From Symbiodinium natans (lineage: Eukaryota; Sar; Dinophyceae; Suessiales; Symbiodiniaceae), in assembly GCA_905221605.1 (NCBI GenBank), contig CAJNDS010002568.1, positions 98,501-162,500 on the forward strand: 64,000 bases of DNA, in the 5' to 3' direction. Below the pieces are notes generated by a model. It saw only the letters and a list, made by a program, of their open reading frames with translations. It searched no databases and was not told where the DNA came from. Shown here piece by piece: positions 62,480-64,000 of the stretch. Position numbers and translations under genes: made by a program. Position 1 is the stretch's first letter; each line of letters starts with the position of its first letter.

Positions 62480-62497
62480 ATATGCATATATATATAT

Positions 62498-62530
<33 letters not shown>

Positions 62531-64000
62531 TATGCTCACCCCCCCCCAATGGACCAACCGCGAAATGAAAAGGACAGGAAAAACTAGTTGTTGTTGTCGT
62601 GCTTTGTGTTTTGTTGCGTGTTTCGCCTTATTTCTTGTGCTTCTTGTGCATTTCGTGCATTGTTGCACTTTTCTGGTGTTTGTTGCACTTTTGCACTTTT
62701 GCACTTTTGCACGTGTTTTGCTTTTTTGCACTTTTGCACCTTTTTCGCTGTTTACACTTTTTGGCTTTTCGCACTTTTGCACTTTTTTGGTTTTTTTGCA
62801 TTATTTTCATATACTGTGTTTTTTTTCTATGCTTGTCTTATGCATAGAAATCCAAAAATCCAAAAATCCAAAGTTCTCCGGACAATCTCCCAGGGATTTT
62901 TGGATTTCTGGATTTTTGGATTTTTGATGATTTTTATGCTTTTTCACATTCGAGGTTGGCTCATATTCGTTCTCTCTTTTTTTTTGAATGAAAGGAGGGC
63001 GACCATTCAAATGTACCCTTATCAGAATTTCAAATGAGTCCTACCTACTCCAAACGTGAACACTACATTCATCGCACAACTAAATAGCATATTCAATAAG
63101 ATTTTGAATATGATGTTTCTGTATATGAGGACCAGGTAAAGTCTTGCCTATTCAAATCACTGAGAAAAGCACGTACATGGGTTACGCACAGGCCTTTGCC
63201 AAGGAGGCTTTAACAGAGAAGGCCTATATGTGCAAATATCGACTTTTGCATTTGAAAGAAGCTGAAATATCCTTTTTTCAATAAGAACCATTCTGGGATC
63301 ACAGTACCTGCTGTTTAAGAAAAAGTCTATATCTCATGAACACCCTTTCTTTGCGATAACGATTTAGTTCTTCTGATCTTTTGATTCAAGCTCTTAATAT
63401 TGCATTGCCCCCTGTGATTCTTGCAGCAAAGCCTGCTCGAATCGCATTCACGTCTTAACTACTCGATTGAAAACTGTATCAAAAAATCTAAGTAGCCTGT
63501 TCAAGAAGCCAATAAGGTTTTGAAAACATCCTACTCGAAAAGCCAACAAGAGGTTGAGCAGAAGAATTCAAGACAGTAATAGGGCTTGGGTCCAATACAG
63601 GGCTAGTGAACTGTCCCAACGGACCAACCGCGAAATGGAAAAGAAGTCCAAAAGTCCAAAAGTCCAAAGTCCAAAAATTCAAAAAATCCAAAAACCCAAA
63701 AATCCAAAAACCCAAAAACCCAAAAATCCAAAAACCCAAAAACCCAAAGTTTCCTGGGAGATTGTCCGGAGAACTTTGGATTTTTGGATTTTTTGGATTT
63801 TTGGATTTTTGGACTTTTGGATTTTTAGATTTTTGGGTTTTGTGTTTTTGTTTTTGTTATTTGTGCTTTTTCATGCTTTTTCGTGCTTTTTTTGCACTTT
63901 TTGCACTTCTTGCACTTTTTGCACTTTTTGCACTTTTTGCACTTTTTGCACTTCTTGCACTTCTTGCACGTTTTGCACTTTTTGCACTTTTTTGCACTTG
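62480..64000. repeat. Satellite-like region with TTTTTGCAC and TTTTTGGAT arrays
   Basis: A TA microsatellite is followed by a GGACCAACCGCGAAATG block (62551), a (TTTTGCAC)n array at 62640-62800 and a palindrome centred near 62882. A 600-bp plain AT-rich spacer then leads to a second GGACCAACCGCGAAATG block (63620), a palindrome centred near 63765, and a (TTTTTGCAC)n array running off the end. The spacing of the two blocks is 1069 bp. No supported gene. Confidence 0.8.
62999..63560. other. AT-rich unique spacer
   Basis: No telomeric units, no inverted repeats, no frame longer than about 60 codons with support. Confidence 0.5.

Noticed and set aside
62508-63037. Cysteine/phenylalanine-rich proteins
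   Set aside because: Translations of the TTTTGCAC array and a TA microsatellite.

Overview
This window looks like nuclear DNA of a dinoflagellate, probably a Symbiodiniaceae-like alga. The evidence is: plant-type telomeric repeat TTTAGGG/CCCTAAA in dozens of interstitial arrays; many tiny exons (about 20-210 nt) with AG acceptors and a mix of GT, GC and GA donors; long runs of genes on one strand; and an FNIP-repeat protein with a ubiquitin-like N-terminus. Most long open frames are only telomere repeats read through. The real genes are split into exons too short for ordinary ORF calling, so I rebuilt them by hand from splice sites, reading-frame phase and protein-family motifs.

Layout. 1-45.7 kb is read from the minus strand: an aldo/keto reductase (exons from 11749 down past the left edge) with an intronless FNIP-repeat gene (2626-4677) inside one of its introns; an unrecognised gene ending at 12719; an unrecognised gene ending at 18708; scattered exons at 20-39.7 kb, with one gene end at 28390; and a J-domain (DnaJ-like) protein at 39951-45740. 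A plus-strand gene starts head-to-head with the J-domain gene at 45739 and runs to about 52.7 kb. Minus-strand exons return at 54.3-58.7 kb. Plus-strand exons at 58.9-62.3 kb include a possible MCM-binding-protein (MCMBP/ETG1) homologue. From about 62.15 kb telomeric arrays stop and the DNA becomes AT-richer, with long palindromic and TTTTTGCAC-type repeats running off the right edge.

Introns consist mostly of telomeric arrays, homopolymer G/C tracts and at least ten families of short (90-180 bp) inverted-repeat elements resembling MITEs. Two patterns stand out. First, arrays are oriented relative to exons: the C-rich strand (CCCTAAA) tends to precede acceptors and the G-rich strand (TTTAGGG) tends to follow donors, so each intron tends to end in inverted telomeric arrays. 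Second, several MITE copies are interrupted by a telomeric array while sister copies are uninterrupted, so arrays entered existing sequence. A few arrays supply the 5' splice site (GTTTAGGG) or the stop codon (TAG in TTTAGGG).

Limits: exon chains are manual. The reductase and J-domain genes are well supported by family motifs. Unrecognised genes rest on splice sites and phase alone, and both strands of short spacers are often open. No expression data or database search was used.
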